A stretch of 64,000 bases of DNA, taken from NCBI RefSeq assembly GCF_003226345.1, contig NZ_PDOF01000004.1:62001-126000 (forward strand), read 5' to 3'. Of this stretch, positions 24,025 through 32,897 are shown piece after piece. The first letter of the stretch is position 1, and each line of letters starts with the position of its first letter. Both the position numbers and the translations under genes were made by a program. This stretch comes from Alteribacter lacisalsi. GTDB lineage: Bacteria; Bacillota; Bacilli; Bacillales; Salisediminibacteriaceae. Under the pieces are notes generated by a model, which was not told the DNA's origin, did no database searches, and worked only from the letters and a program-made list of their open reading frames with translations.

Positions 24025-24079
24025 GCCTTTTCCCTTATGACCGTCCTGCGTACCAAAACCAGCTAAAGGAGGCAGAGAA

Positions 24080-24349
24080 TTGCGCGCGTACAAAAAAGAA
24101 GTCCGTTTTACTGTCATTATGTCCGCTTTATTCCTTGCAGCAGGGAATGTGGGGCTCTTTTTCTCCATTTTTCCCGTGGAAGGCATGCTGTTCGGCTTTC
24201 CTATTATGTACATCGTTCCAATTTTGTCCGGGTGGTTCGGAATCTTTGTTCTGACCCTCGTCGCCAGCCGGATGGGCAACCAAATTGACGAAGAAATTGA
24301 ACGGGAAAGCATCCTTGAAATTGAAGAACGGAAACGGAAAGGGGCCTGA
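24080..24349 (+). CDS. Small membrane subunit of a sodium:solute symporter
   Basis: An 89-residue protein with two hydrophobic helices (VIMSALFLAAGNVGLFFSIF and MYIVPILSGWFGIFVLTLVA) and a charged tail. In layout it resembles DUF4212/DUF485 small subunits that accompany SSS-family carboxylate symporters, and it ends 5 nt before the symporter gene. TTG start with AAAGGAGG. The first gene of the cre-controlled unit. Confidence 0.75.
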   Translation: MRAYKKEVRFTVIMSALFLAAGNVGLFFSIFPVEGMLFGFPIMYIVPILSGWFGIFVLTLVASRMGNQIDEEIERESILEIEERKRKGA

Positions 24350-24354
24350 CAGAC

Positions 24355-26001
24355 ATGGGAGAAGAAGCCTGGCAGTTATCAAATCCATTATTAGGTGTTG
24401 CGGCCATTGTCGCAACGTTTCTATTATTCTACGTGGTCGGATACATATCCAACCGTAAAAGTTCGTCCGTTTCGGATTTATATGTGGCCGGTGCCACCGT
24501 TGGACCATTTACAAATGGTCTGGCTATGGCGTCAACCTACATGAGTCTTGCTACTTTTCTTGGCATTACAGCACTTATCCTGCAGCTCCAGGTGCCGTTT
24601 ATTATGCTGTGGATTCAGCTGATTCTGGCGATTCCACTCATTACGATTATTTACGGAACGAGCCTTCGCCGTATGGGCGCATTCTCCCCGACTCACTTTG
24701 TCCGTGAGCGGTACGGCATCTCGGCATCTATTATTGCAGCACTGTTTATGATTCTCGTGTCCATTATGTACGCTCTTGGTCAGATGATCGGAATTGCCCT
24801 TGCCTTTGAGACTGTTCTCGGGATTCCCTATCTGACCGGTCTGATTGTCGGCGGGCTGATTATCGTCGGCTACATTACGATCGGGGGAATGGCAGGGGCG
24901 TCCAACAACGCCGCAATTCAGATGGTCATTATCGCCCTTATGTTTATCATCCCGCTCGGTGCCATCATGAAAGCAATGGGCGGAAGCGGCTGGTTTTTCC
25001 CGCCACTTCTTTACGCTGATATGGTACCGGCTATGCTCGAAGCCATGCCGAACTTTTTTGATTATCAGTATTCAACGAAATGGTACGTGAGTCTGATCGC
25101 CCTGACGATTGGGTCACTCGGCCTCCCTCACCTGGCGATGCGGATTTACACAGCGAGCAGCTTAAGAAGCGCCCGCTCTGCGATGGTCTGGTTCGCATTT
25201 GTGATCGGGCTTGTGTTCTCCGCTACGTACGCTATGGGCTTTGTAGGTGTGTATGCGACTGAAACACAGGGCGTTGTCATTTCCCAGGCTGATGCTGACA
25301 AACTGACGATTATCCTGAACCTGGTCTATAACCCTGAATGGGTATCTGCTCTTGTTATCGCGGCCGCAATTTCCGCCGGTCTCTCCACACTGAGCGGAAA
25401 CCTGCTGGCCATCGGAGCCCTGCTGTCCCAGGATATTATCACGACACTCAAACCGAACATACCGGAAAAGAAACGGGTCCGTCTCGGTTACGCAGCCATT
25501 TTTACGGGAGGGGTTGTGAGTATCCTTCTGGCGATTAACCCGCCTGCGTTCCTTGTGGTCAGTATTTTATGGGCATTCGGCCTCGCCGGTGTCACGATTG
25601 CGCCTCTTATTCTTGTCGGTGTCTGGTGGAAGGAAGCAAACCGGTTTGGAGCGATGGCATCGTCTGTCATCGGGGGAGCCCTTTACATTATCGTATCGCC
25701 TTTCGTTTTCCCAAGCGTAGTGATGACCGGTCACTCGGTCACAGACGGAATGGGACTATCCGGAGCGATGCTTGCGATTCCGATCAGCTTTATCCTGCTG
25801 ATCGTCGTTAGCTATGTTACAAACCGGATGCCAGCCTTCCGCTCTAAACTGAGCACAAAAGCAGATCACGAGCTGATTGAGCGGATTCACGGCTGGAAAG
25901 AAGTCAATCCGGCCCGGTACAACAGCACAGTTGGGGCTGCAATCACAGTTGTCTTCTTTACTGCCATTGCCATCTGGGCCGCAATGCCTTGGAATATGTA
26001 A
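24355..26001 (+). CDS. Sodium:solute symporter family protein (carboxylate uptake)
   Basis: A 548-residue transporter with about 13 hydrophobic helices. Early Na+/substrate motif ATFLGITALILQ, the SSS stretch GGMAGASNNAAIQ and AISAGLSTLSGNLLAIGALLSQDI are typical of the acetate/pyruvate branch of the solute:sodium symporters. It probably imports a short carboxylate with Na+. Co-transcribed with its small subunit, a YIP1 protein and an acyl-CoA synthetase, which would activate the imported acid. Catabolite control by cre fits that role. Confidence 0.85.
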   Translation: MGEEAWQLSNPLLGVAAIVATFLLFYVVGYISNRKSSSVSDLYVAGATVGPFTNGLAMASTYMSLATFLGITALILQLQVPFIMLWIQLILAIPLITIIYGTSLRRMGAFSPTHFVRERYGISASIIAALFMILVSIMYALGQMIGIALAFETVLGIPYLTGLIVGGLIIVGYITIGGMAGASNNAAIQMVIIALMFIIPLGAIMKAMGGSGWFFPPLLYADMVPAMLEAMPNFFDYQYSTKWYVSLIALTIGSLGLPHLAMRIYTASSLRSARSAMVWFAFVIGLVFSATYAMGFVGVYATETQGVVISQADADKLTIILNLVYNPEWVSALVIAAAISAGLSTLSGNLLAIGALLSQDIITTLKPNIPEKKRVRLGYAAIFTGGVVSILLAINPPAFLVVSILWAFGLAGVTIAPLILVGVWWKEANRFGAMASSVIGGALYIIVSPFVFPSVVMTGHSVTDGMGLSGAMLAIPISFILLIVVSYVTNRMPAFRSKLSTKADHELIERIHGWKEVNPARYNSTVGAAITVVFFTAIAIWAAMPWNM

Positions 26002-26024
26002 AAACGATGAAGGAGTACACCACG

Positions 26025-26573
26025 ATGATTGGAAAAATGATGATCCTTGACCCGCCTGCATTCAGGCAGTTTTTCGAAATTAAACATTCAAAGCTTCTCA
26101 GCCAGCTGATCGTCTTCGGTCTCGGCCTCGCCTACGGCGCAGCCGGGATCGCGGCGAATGCCGGCTTTATTGCCAGTTTTGAAGGGGACCTGCTCAGAAA
26201 TGTGCTCGTCCCCCTCATCTTTTTGTTTTTCGGTCTCCTTTCCGCCTGGATTACAAAAATCGGCCTCACCGTTCTGTTATGGGCCGGGGCAAGAGGTTTT
26301 GGCGGACCGGGCAGAATGGCACATGTGTACCGGGCAGCATCGGTTGCGCTGATTCCGGGCATACTCGCTCTTCCCCTTCTCACCGGAATGAATGTGAACT
26401 GGCTTACAATTCTCGCCATGATCTTTGGCGTGGCATGGATGTTTCTCATTTGTGTCCGGATTCATGAAGCAACCCAGGGCTTTGGCGGCTGGAAAGCGTA
26501 TGCGGCTGTGTTCGCCGCGTTCGTCTTTTTTGCCAGTATCTATTATCTGGTCATGCCGACCGGAGCTCTGTAA
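26025..26573 (+). CDS. YIP1 family membrane protein
   Basis: A 182-residue protein with five hydrophobic helices; MAHVYRAASVALIPGILALPL and WMFLICVRIHEATQGFGGWKAYAAVF match Yip1-domain proteins. Function of bacterial members is unknown. ATG 26025 has AGGAG 10 nt upstream; the gene follows the symporter by 23 nt and is in the same unit. Confidence 0.75.
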   Translation: MIGKMMILDPPAFRQFFEIKHSKLLSQLIVFGLGLAYGAAGIAANAGFIASFEGDLLRNVLVPLIFLFFGLLSAWITKIGLTVLLWAGARGFGGPGRMAHVYRAASVALIPGILALPLLTGMNVNWLTILAMIFGVAWMFLICVRIHEATQGFGGWKAYAAVFAAFVFFASIYYLVMPTGAL

Positions 26574-26596
26574 AGAAAAGGCTATGTCAAGGTTCA

Positions 26597-26749
26597 GCTC
26601 TATATTGAAGCGAATGCGCGACACTCCTACGGGATAAGCGTGTTCAGGGAAGACCCCGCAAGGCGCAGCGCGCCGAGGAGGCTTCCGAACCGCCCGCGGA
26701 AAGGGAGCGCAGTGAGCGTAAATTAAAAGCATCCTCTATCAATACGAGC
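26597..26749 (+). repeat. Dispersed repeat, diverged copy
   Basis: GACACTCCTACGGGA, GAAGACCCCGCAAG, CCGAGGAGGCTT and CCCGCGGAAAGGGAGCGC occur in the same order as in the intact MITE at 13644. Ends GCTCTATATTGA and TCAATACGAGC are an imperfect inverse pair. No target duplication is clear. It sits between the YIP1 and acyl-CoA synthetase genes, inside the transcription unit. Confidence 0.6.
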
Positions 26750-26864
26750 CATCTACAGAAAAAGAAGACGTAAATCGTCTGAAAAATAAAGGGAATTCAC
26801 GATCAAATCGTGAAGATTACCAGATAAGCCATCTCATGAAAACCAACATAAGGAGGCACTACAT

Positions 26865-28448
26865 ATGAACAGAGAAGAACTGATTGCACCTGCGCAGTAC
26901 AACATTACCGAAGAACTGAACCGTTTTGCCCACGATGAATCCCGTGAAGCCATCCGCTGGCGCGACGCAGAAGGCAGCCGCCGCTCGGTTTCCTACAAGG
27001 AACTGGTCGAAAAAACGAACCAGTACGCTCTTGCCCTGAAAAACCAGGGAATCGAAAAAGGAGATAAAGTCCTCATCATCCTTCCAAGACTTCCTGAAGC
27101 CTACATGACCTATCTGGCTTGTCTGAAAGCCGGAATTGTGGCCATCCCAAGCTCGGAAATGCTCCGGAAAAAAGACCTTCTTTACCGAATCGAGCACGCA
27201 AACGTCAAAGCGGTCATTTCCTACTGGAAAACCACCTCCGAAGTAAACGCCATTGACGAAAAACATCCCGCCCTAGAGCGCAGATTCATCGTCGGCGGCG
27301 AAGAGGAAGGCTGGCAGTCCCTTGAGACTCTGGCGGAATCCGAGTCCGTTGATTACGAGGGGGAAGCCACCTCAAGTGACGACATGGCGTTTCTCTCCTA
27401 CACGTCCGGAACGACAGGCAATCCAAAGGGCGTGGTTCACACTCACGCATGGGGCTATGCCCACGTACGAACCTCCGCCAAAAAATGGCTCGGTGTTGAG
27501 GAAGGGGATCTCGTCTGGGCCACCGCAGCACCAGGCTGGCAGAAATGGATCTGGAGTCCGTTCCTCTCCACGATAACCCTCGGGGCAACCGCCTTTGTGT
27601 ACCACGGCGGCTTCGAACCAGACACGTACCTCGGCATGCTTGAAAAAGAAAAAATCAACGTGCTCTGCTGTACGCCGACCGAGTACCGTCTCATGGCAAA
27701 AGTGGATAATCTCGCTTCGTACAGCGTCCCTCATTTAAAGAGTGCTGTCTCTGCAGGGGAACCGCTGAACAGTCCTGTTATTAACGCCTTTAAGGAAGCT
27801 TTTAACATTTCTCTCAGGGACGGCTACGGCCAGACCGAGAATACGCTGCTCGTCTGCACCACGGAGGACATGGCCATCAAACCTGGCTCCATGGGCAGAC
27901 CGACACCGGGCAACCCGGTGGAGATTATCGACGAGGACGGAAAGCCGGCCAAAAACGGTGTTGTCGGGGATATCGCCGTTCACAAAGACTGTCCTGCTCT
28001 TTTCAGAGAGTACTATAATGAGCCGGAGCGCACACAGACCGCTTACCGAGGGGACTGGTACCTTACCGGAGATCAGGCCTCCCGGGATGAAGACGGCTAT
28101 TTCTGGTTTGAAGGCCGGAGTGATGACATCATTATCAGTTCAGGGTACACGATCGGACCGTTCGAAGTAGAGGATGCCCTGCTGAAGCATCCGGCCGTCC
28201 GCGAATGTGCGGTTGTCGCTTCTCCGGATGAAGTGCGCGGAAACATTGTCAAAGCCTATGTTGTTCTTCGGGAAGAAGGCCGCACCGGTGACGAGGCGCT
28301 CGTTAAGGAGCTTCAGAATCACACGAAGGAAATTACGGCTCCTTACAAGTATCCCCGCGAGATCGAGTTCCTCGACGAACTCCCGAAAACTACTTCAGGT
28401 AAAATCCGCCGCATCGAACTGCGGATGAAGGAAAAATCAAAAGCATAA
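26865..28448 (+). CDS. AMP-forming acyl-CoA synthetase (YtcI/AcsM type)
   Basis: A 527-residue ligase of the ANL family. Visible: the P-loop FLSYTSGTTGNPKGVVHTH, the adenine motif DGYGQTENTL, YLTGDQASRDEDGY, the hinge EGRSDDIIISSGYTIGPFEVE, and the catalytic Lys in PKTTSGKIRR. It activates a short or medium carboxylate using ATP and CoA. Closest by pattern to B. subtilis YtcI. It lies downstream of a carboxylate symporter, with a repeat in between. AAGGAGG precedes the ATG at 8 nt. Codon use and GC match the neighbours. Confidence 0.88.
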   Translation: MNREELIAPAQYNITEELNRFAHDESREAIRWRDAEGSRRSVSYKELVEKTNQYALALKNQGIEKGDKVLIILPRLPEAYMTYLACLKAGIVAIPSSEMLRKKDLLYRIEHANVKAVISYWKTTSEVNAIDEKHPALERRFIVGGEEEGWQSLETLAESESVDYEGEATSSDDMAFLSYTSGTTGNPKGVVHTHAWGYAHVRTSAKKWLGVEEGDLVWATAAPGWQKWIWSPFLSTITLGATAFVYHGGFEPDTYLGMLEKEKINVLCCTPTEYRLMAKVDNLASYSVPHLKSAVSAGEPLNSPVINAFKEAFNISLRDGYGQTENTLLVCTTEDMAIKPGSMGRPTPGNPVEIIDEDGKPAKNGVVGDIAVHKDCPALFREYYNEPERTQTAYRGDWYLTGDQASRDEDGYFWFEGRSDDIIISSGYTIGPFEVEDALLKHPAVRECAVVASPDEVRGNIVKAYVVLREEGRTGDEALVKELQNHTKEITAPYKYPREIEFLDELPKTTSGKIRRIELRMKEKSKA

Positions 28449-28452
28449 CAAA

Positions 28453-28492
28453 GCTCCCCCGCCGCTGATGTCAGCTTCGGGGGATTTGTTAT
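28453..28492 (+). terminator. Terminator of the symporter/synthetase unit
   Basis: CTCCCCCG ... CGGGGGAT hairpin with a TTTGTT tail. Confidence 0.6.
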
Positions 28493-28621
28493 GCTACGGG
28501 CTGCCGGTAAGTGTGGGTGTTCCATATTTTGTGCTTATCTCTAAATCTGAGCAGGTTTTTCTTAAATTGCAGGCCTTCCTCTTAAGATAGAGCGTTATTT
28601 CTTAAAATGGCCTCCTTCACA

Positions 28622-29146
28622 CTACTCCCCCTGCCTCCAACCTGTCCGCCGTGGCAGAAGACGGGGGACGTTCCGCCTATACTCCCGGTACTCATCTCCA
28701 AATTTTTTCTCCAGCTCCGGCTCCTCACCTACAATGAAGTAGGTGTAATTGATCGTCGAAAACAAAGCAAACCAGCCGGCAAGCCACACGGAGCCCAACA
28801 GGATGGACTCCCCAAGAAGGATACAGACCACCCCGCTGATCATCGGATTTCTCGTATACCGGTACGGCCCGCTCACGACAAGCTTTCGCGGCGCATCCCA
28901 CGGTGCAAGTGTTCCCTTTCCCCGCTTTGCAAACTGCCGGACGGTCAGTACGACGAGCAGGAGTCCAAACAGCACAGCAGCCAGGCCTAGTCCACCAACC
29001 AGGAATACCAGCCCTCCCTCTGTTCCCCATACAAACTGAAACGGCAAAAAGTATAAAAGTAAGGATGGAATGATGACCGTAACGTTAAAAGGCAGGAGCA
29101 GTACTGCTGCAGCGTGTGATACCCATGACGCCTCTTTCTTTCCCAT
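28622..29146 (-). CDS. ICMT/PEMT-type membrane methyltransferase
   Basis: A 174-residue protein with four to five hydrophobic helices and the C-terminal signature GPYRYTRNPMISGV ... EPELEKKFGDEYREYRRNVPR that defines isoprenylcysteine/phospholipid-type membrane methyltransferases. SAM is the likely donor; the acceptor is unknown. GAGGAGGGG precedes the ATG. The gene is alone. Confidence 0.8.
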   Translation of the reverse strand: MGKKEASWVSHAAAVLLLPFNVTVIIPSLLLYFLPFQFVWGTEGGLVFLVGGLGLAAVLFGLLLVVLTVRQFAKRGKGTLAPWDAPRKLVVSGPYRYTRNPMISGVVCILLGESILLGSVWLAGWFALFSTINYTYFIVGEEPELEKKFGDEYREYRRNVPRLLPRRTGWRQGE

Positions 29147-29289
29147 ATGAACCCCTCCTCATAATTAACACTGTGTTGATTAACGTTCTTAACCTCTATT
29201 ATAATTGGCTTATACGCGGTTACAATACACAGCTTTGTCCAGAGTGTCCTGTACTGAACAAAGAATATTATTTTGTTTATTAATGATAA

Positions 29290-29525
29290 GGATCTGTTAA
29301 TGCTTGATGTTGTTTTTTAGAGAAAGCTGATTGGAGCGAAGGCCAGACACTCCTGCGGGAAAAGCACCGACGGAAGACCCCGCAGGGACGAGCGGTTACT
29401 TCGAGAGACCGCTTCGAAGCAATTCTTGCAGAGGAAGAAGCAGGGTTACTGCTTTGCCTGCTGCAGTGGTGCCCGCGGAAAGGGAGGGCAGGGAGCGGAA
29501 ATCAACAATAGACTTTAACAGAGCC
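29290..29525 (+). mobile_element. 236-bp MITE-like element with internal insert
   Basis: Same family and orientation as 13644: ends GGATCTGTTAA and TTTAACAGAGCC, with near-identical interior, but with about 56 extra bases (29388-29460 region, containing a GAAGCGGTCT-type palindrome). Flanking octamers AATGATAA (29282-29289) and AAAGATAA (29526-29533) match at 7 of 8. The element ends 21 nt before the tetR start, next to its ribosome binding site. Confidence 0.85.
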
Positions 29526-29546
29526 AAAGATAAAAGAGGTGATCGG

Positions 29547-30134
29547 ATGAAGGAAAAAGCAGACCGGAGAGTCCGGCGAACCAAGGAGCGGATTCTGGAG
29601 ACACTTGCTGTTCTGATTGAAGAAAAAGGATTAAACGGGGTTACAGTGAAAGATCTGACCGAGCGGGCGGACATTAACAGAGGAACGTTTTACCTCCATT
29701 ATCAGGATAAATACGACCTGCTGGAAAAAAGTGAATCCGCTCTCATTAGAGAAATAGGGCGTATTTCAGCCGGCATCAATTATACTGACCCGGCTATCTG
29801 GGATGAATCCACCGCCCCTCCCGAAGCAGCCGCTGCTTATTTTGCCTGTTTAAAACAGCACGGATCTTTCCTTAAAGCCATCATGGGACCAAAAGGAGAC
29901 CCGGCCTTTCAGGACAAGCTGAAAAAACTAATGATCGACAATATTAAAAAAGCCGCTGGAAATCAACTTCCGGCAACCTTTGAATATCTGACTGCTTTTA
30001 TGGTTTCCGCTCACCTTGGCGTTGTACAGCACTGGCTGGAAACCGGTATGAAAGAAGCACCCAAGGAAATGGCCGCACTTCTCGTTTCAATGAATAAGTC
30101 CGGTCCCTTAAAAGCAGGCGGCTTTAAATCTTGA
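29547..30134 (+). CDS. TetR/AcrR family regulator
   Basis: A 195-residue regulator: N-terminal HTH (RILETLAVLIEEKGLNGVTVKDLTERADINRGTFYLHYQDKYDL) in two parts of the classic TetR pattern, and a C-terminal ligand domain of the TetR_C_8/DhaS kind (GSFLKAIMG, YLTAFMVSAHLGVVQHWLETGM). ATG 29547 has AGAGGTG 7 nt upstream. Native promoter sequence has been displaced by the MITE, whose end lies only 21 nt away. Target unknown; the FadR-like dyad at 24007 is one candidate in the window. Confidence 0.85.
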   Translation: MKEKADRRVRRTKERILETLAVLIEEKGLNGVTVKDLTERADINRGTFYLHYQDKYDLLEKSESALIREIGRISAGINYTDPAIWDESTAPPEAAAAYFACLKQHGSFLKAIMGPKGDPAFQDKLKKLMIDNIKKAAGNQLPATFEYLTAFMVSAHLGVVQHWLETGMKEAPKEMAALLVSMNKSGPLKAGGFKS

Positions 30135-30191
30135 ACATCCGGCTCTTCTTCTTTGACTTTCGGCTTTCTCCCTGTTATTCTGCAAACAAAG

Positions 30192-30220
30192 AGGACAGCC
30201 TTCTGCCAAAGGCTGCCCTG
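30192..30220 (-). terminator. Terminator of the KGG protein gene
   Basis: GGACAGCC / GGCTGCCC hairpin with a T-rich minus-strand tail (TCCTCTTTGTTT). Confidence 0.55.
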
Positions 30221-30255
30221 CAAACGTTTTGGGGAAACGTTGTATTTACATCGTT

Positions 30256-30501
30256 TTAGTTGGAATTGTTTGAACTTCCGGAATTACCGGAGTTACGCCC
30301 GCCTTTTTGGCCAATATCTTCATAGTGCTCTTTGCCATGCTCCTGGCGGGTTTTTTCTCCACCCTTTTCTCCGATCTCTTCGTAAAACTCCTTACCGTGC
30401 TTCTGCTTCGTCTTTTCGCCGCCTTTTTGACCTGCTTCCTCATAGCTCATCTTGCCGTTGTTGTTGCTGTTACTGTTGTTGTTGTTTTTGTTCTCTGCCA
30501 T
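30256..30501 (-). CDS. KGG-repeat general stress protein (GsiB-like)
   Basis: An 81-residue hydrophilic protein with three KGG units (EEAGQKGGEKTKQKHG, EEIGEKGGEKTRQEHG, EDIGQKGG) between Asn/Ser-rich ends. KGG proteins such as GsiB and E. coli YciG are stress-induced, desiccation-type hydrophilins. ATG 30501 has AAGGA 10 nt upstream. A sigma-B-type promoter precedes it, in line with gsiB of B. subtilis. Confidence 0.8.
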   Translation of the reverse strand: MAENKNNNNSNSNNNGKMSYEEAGQKGGEKTKQKHGKEFYEEIGEKGGEKTRQEHGKEHYEDIGQKGGRNSGNSGSSNNSN

Positions 30502-30548
30502 CTTCAATCATCCTTTCTGATAGAGTATTTTATGTTACATAGAACTAG

Positions 30549-30574
30549 ATACCACGTCCGTTTCGTCTCAAAAC
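30549..30574 (-). promoter_or_regulatory. Sigma-B-like promoter of the KGG gene
   Basis: GTTTTG, 14 nt, TGGTAT on the minus strand, 48 nt before the start. One mismatch in each half. Confidence 0.55.
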
Positions 30575-30658
30575 CCATGATCCGGATTTATTTCCACTCT
30601 CGAACAAAATAGGAAGATAGTTAGTATATTAGAGAGAGCCAGTCGTATTTTAGTACCA

Positions 30659-31341
30659 TTAGTCACTTTCCTCTGATTGCTGAAGCCACTCTTTACACAC
30701 GTCTGACAGCTCCCCCAGCCCGTCAATTGTCCAGTCCGCTTCCGCTGCTTCCCAGTATGGATCCCTTTTCCACACTCCCCTCATTCCTGCCCGCCTTGCA
30801 GCCGCCACATCATTTTCCGATGGTCTCCGACAAACAGGCACGCTTCAGCCTTTACTCCTGTTCTTTCACAGGCTCTTTCAAAAATGGCCCGATCCGGTTT
30901 CCGCAGGTCTTCCTGTTCTGAAATAAGGACTGTGTCAAAAAAGTCCGTTATGCCAAGCGCCTCCACATTGGCCAATTGAAAGGCGGTCCGCCCGTTTGAT
31001 ATGAGACCAAGGGCAAGCGATTGCTCCTTCAGACTGGTAAGAACGTGGGTAAGACTGTCAAACGGGACGCAATGCTCGTGGAAGCGGCTGACATAGTCTC
31101 CAAGCAGCTCGTCAGCAGATACACCGTGTAAGTTAAATTCTTCTATCATCTGTGCATAGACTTTATCCTTCCAGACGTACCCCCGCTTTTCGAGCTCTTT
31201 AAAGCGCCTGTGAAAAACATCAAAAGGCACATGAAACATTACTTGTTCATACCTTTTATACTGCCCTGCCAGAAAACAATCCACCGAAGCATCTCTGTTC
31301 AACAGTGTTCCGTCAAGATCAAACAGTACAGCCCGCTGCAT
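30659..31341 (-). pseudogene. HAD-family phosphatase with a single-base frameshift
   Basis: The frame opens with the HAD motif MQRAVLFDLDGTLLN, keeps motif II (LGLISNG) and motif III Lys (DLRKPDRAIFERAC), then at CLFVGDH shifts. The continuing sequence PENDVAAARRAGMRGVWK, typical of motif IV and after, is in the next frame down to a stop at 30659. Restoring one C near 30817-30819 joins them. So the gene is broken, or the base is a sequencing error. It starts at ATG 31341, overlapping the upstream methyltransferase stop, last in a four-gene unit. Confidence 0.75.
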
Positions 31342-32129
31342 CAATCCGCCTCCTTTTTTACGCCGGTCCACATCGTCCAGCGGTCTTTTTCTATAATCGG
31401 CCTGCCTTCTTCCAGCCGGCCGTCCATATAGGTAATCAGCTCTCTGAGCTCACGGTTATTGAGTTCATGAAGGAGGCTCCGTCCCTTACGCTTGGCCAGA
31501 TCATCAAGCAGTGCTTCTTTTCCATCATACTCTCTTCTCGTCTCCCACAGGTGAGCAGAAGTCACACTGGTAAAACCGGCCGCCTTAAGATGACCGGTCA
31601 CTTTTTCCGAATGCCAGCGGCGCTTTTTTTCCACTTCTGCAAGACAGGGAAAACAAGTGAAGATCCAGCCTCTGATGTGGGTCTCACTTCCCGGGATGAG
31701 GCAGTCTTCAGGCGTGCGGTCCTGCACGGCAACGATCCCGCCGGCACGCAAAATGCGCGAGGCCTCTGCGAATGCGCGCGCCAGTTCAGGCAAGTGGTGG
31801 ATCACAGCCCGTATGACTACCAGATCAGCCTGCCCGTCTTCAAGTCCTGTGTTTTGGGCTTCGCCATAAACGAAACGAAGCCGCTCGTCGCCCCCTCTGT
31901 CCGCTCTCGCTCCTGACAAGCTCGCTTCTGAACTATCGATTCCCGTCACCGTATGAGCCCCCAGTTCAGCCAGCGCTTTTGAATAAATCCCGCCGCCGCA
32001 GCCCACATCCACAGCATTTGTCACTGAGCGCCCAGCAAGAATTTTTCTCATGTACCTCTTCCACTCTGAACCCGCTTCCCTGTCCGTATACGTGCGGCTG
32101 TTTTTGGGATCATGAAAGTTTATTCCCAT
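31341..32129 (-). CDS. Class I SAM-dependent methyltransferase
   Basis: A 262-residue enzyme: motif I VDVGCGGGIYSKAL, acidic residue in VTGIDSSEA, motif IV-like DLVVIRAVIHHLPEL, and a C-terminal extension of about 110 residues. UbiE-like fold, unknown acceptor. Its start overlaps the amidohydrolase stop (TAATG), and its stop overlaps the HAD start, so all are translationally linked. Confidence 0.82.
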   Translation of the reverse strand: MGINFHDPKNSRTYTDREAGSEWKRYMRKILAGRSVTNAVDVGCGGGIYSKALAELGAHTVTGIDSSEASLSGARADRGGDERLRFVYGEAQNTGLEDGQADLVVIRAVIHHLPELARAFAEASRILRAGGIVAVQDRTPEDCLIPGSETHIRGWIFTCFPCLAEVEKKRRWHSEKVTGHLKAAGFTSVTSAHLWETRREYDGKEALLDDLAKRKGRSLLHELNNRELRELITYMDGRLEEGRPIIEKDRWTMWTGVKKEAD

Positions 32130-32884
32130 TAGGTTTTCTCCTCCTCTGTACCGTACCAGCAGGCACCGTTATCATAAAGCACGCGCCGGGCTTCTTTTTC
32201 CCCTAATGCCTCATAAATGATCTCCACATCACTTTTACGAAAGGGCCGCGGGGCACGTGTTGATGGAAGGTCAGTTCCGAACATGAGTGCTTCCGGATTG
32301 GCCCGGTGGAGCTCCTGAACCGCTCTTTTTACATCGAAGGTCACACGGCCGAATCCGGTCGCTTTTACCCGGACACCAGCTGCCGCCAGCCGGACAAGAT
32401 CCGGCAGCCCCTCTTCCGACAGGCCGAGATGATCCACCGAGACGGCCGGCAGCCGTTTCAGAACCGGAGCAAGCTCGCCCAGTTCCCGGGAATCGATATA
32501 CAGTTCAGTATGCCAGCCCGCAATGCCGTAAACCCGCTGGGCCGTTTTTTCAAGCCGAGCCAGCTGCTCCCTGCCTCCCCGTTTAATATTAAATCTGACA
32601 GCCCTGATTCCGGAACGATGCAGGGCTTCGATTTCCCGATCCGAGACAATTCCAGGAAGCTGGGTTACACCTTTGAATGATGGACCGAGCTTCTCGAGTA
32701 CGGCGGTGAGGTACGTCTGGTCCTCCCCCTGAAATGAGCCTGAAACTACCGCTCCCCCTTTTACGTTTAGACCGCGGACAGCTGTTATGTAATTATCGAC
32801 CGTAAAAGGCGCAGGGAGATATCCTTCGTTACGGATCAGCGGGTAGTTCGGGTCGATGATATGAAGATGAGCATCAAAAATCAT
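32129..32884 (-). CDS. Amidohydrolase-family TIM-barrel hydrolase
   Basis: A 251-residue protein. The N-terminal metal motif DAHLHI, the later H of AGWHTELY and SVDHLGLS, and GTDLPSTRAPRP fit the amidohydrolase_2 family, which includes dicarboxylate-lactone hydrolases. The substrate is unknown. GGAGAGAG precedes the ATG. Second gene of the MFS unit. Confidence 0.78.
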   Translation of the reverse strand: MIFDAHLHIIDPNYPLIRNEGYLPAPFTVDNYITAVRGLNVKGGAVVSGSFQGEDQTYLTAVLEKLGPSFKGVTQLPGIVSDREIEALHRSGIRAVRFNIKRGGREQLARLEKTAQRVYGIAGWHTELYIDSRELGELAPVLKRLPAVSVDHLGLSEEGLPDLVRLAAAGVRVKATGFGRVTFDVKRAVQELHRANPEALMFGTDLPSTRAPRPFRKSDVEIIYEALGEKEARRVLYDNGACWYGTEEEKT

Positions 32885-32897
32885 CCATCTCTCTCCT

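Noticed and set aside
23842-24066. 74-residue ORF in the symporter leader
   Set aside because: It begins inside the -35 element of a good promoter and has no binding site.
29331-29546. N-terminal extension of TetR through the MITE
   Set aside because: Only an open frame through the mobile element; ATG 29547 has the ribosome binding site and the normal TetR start.
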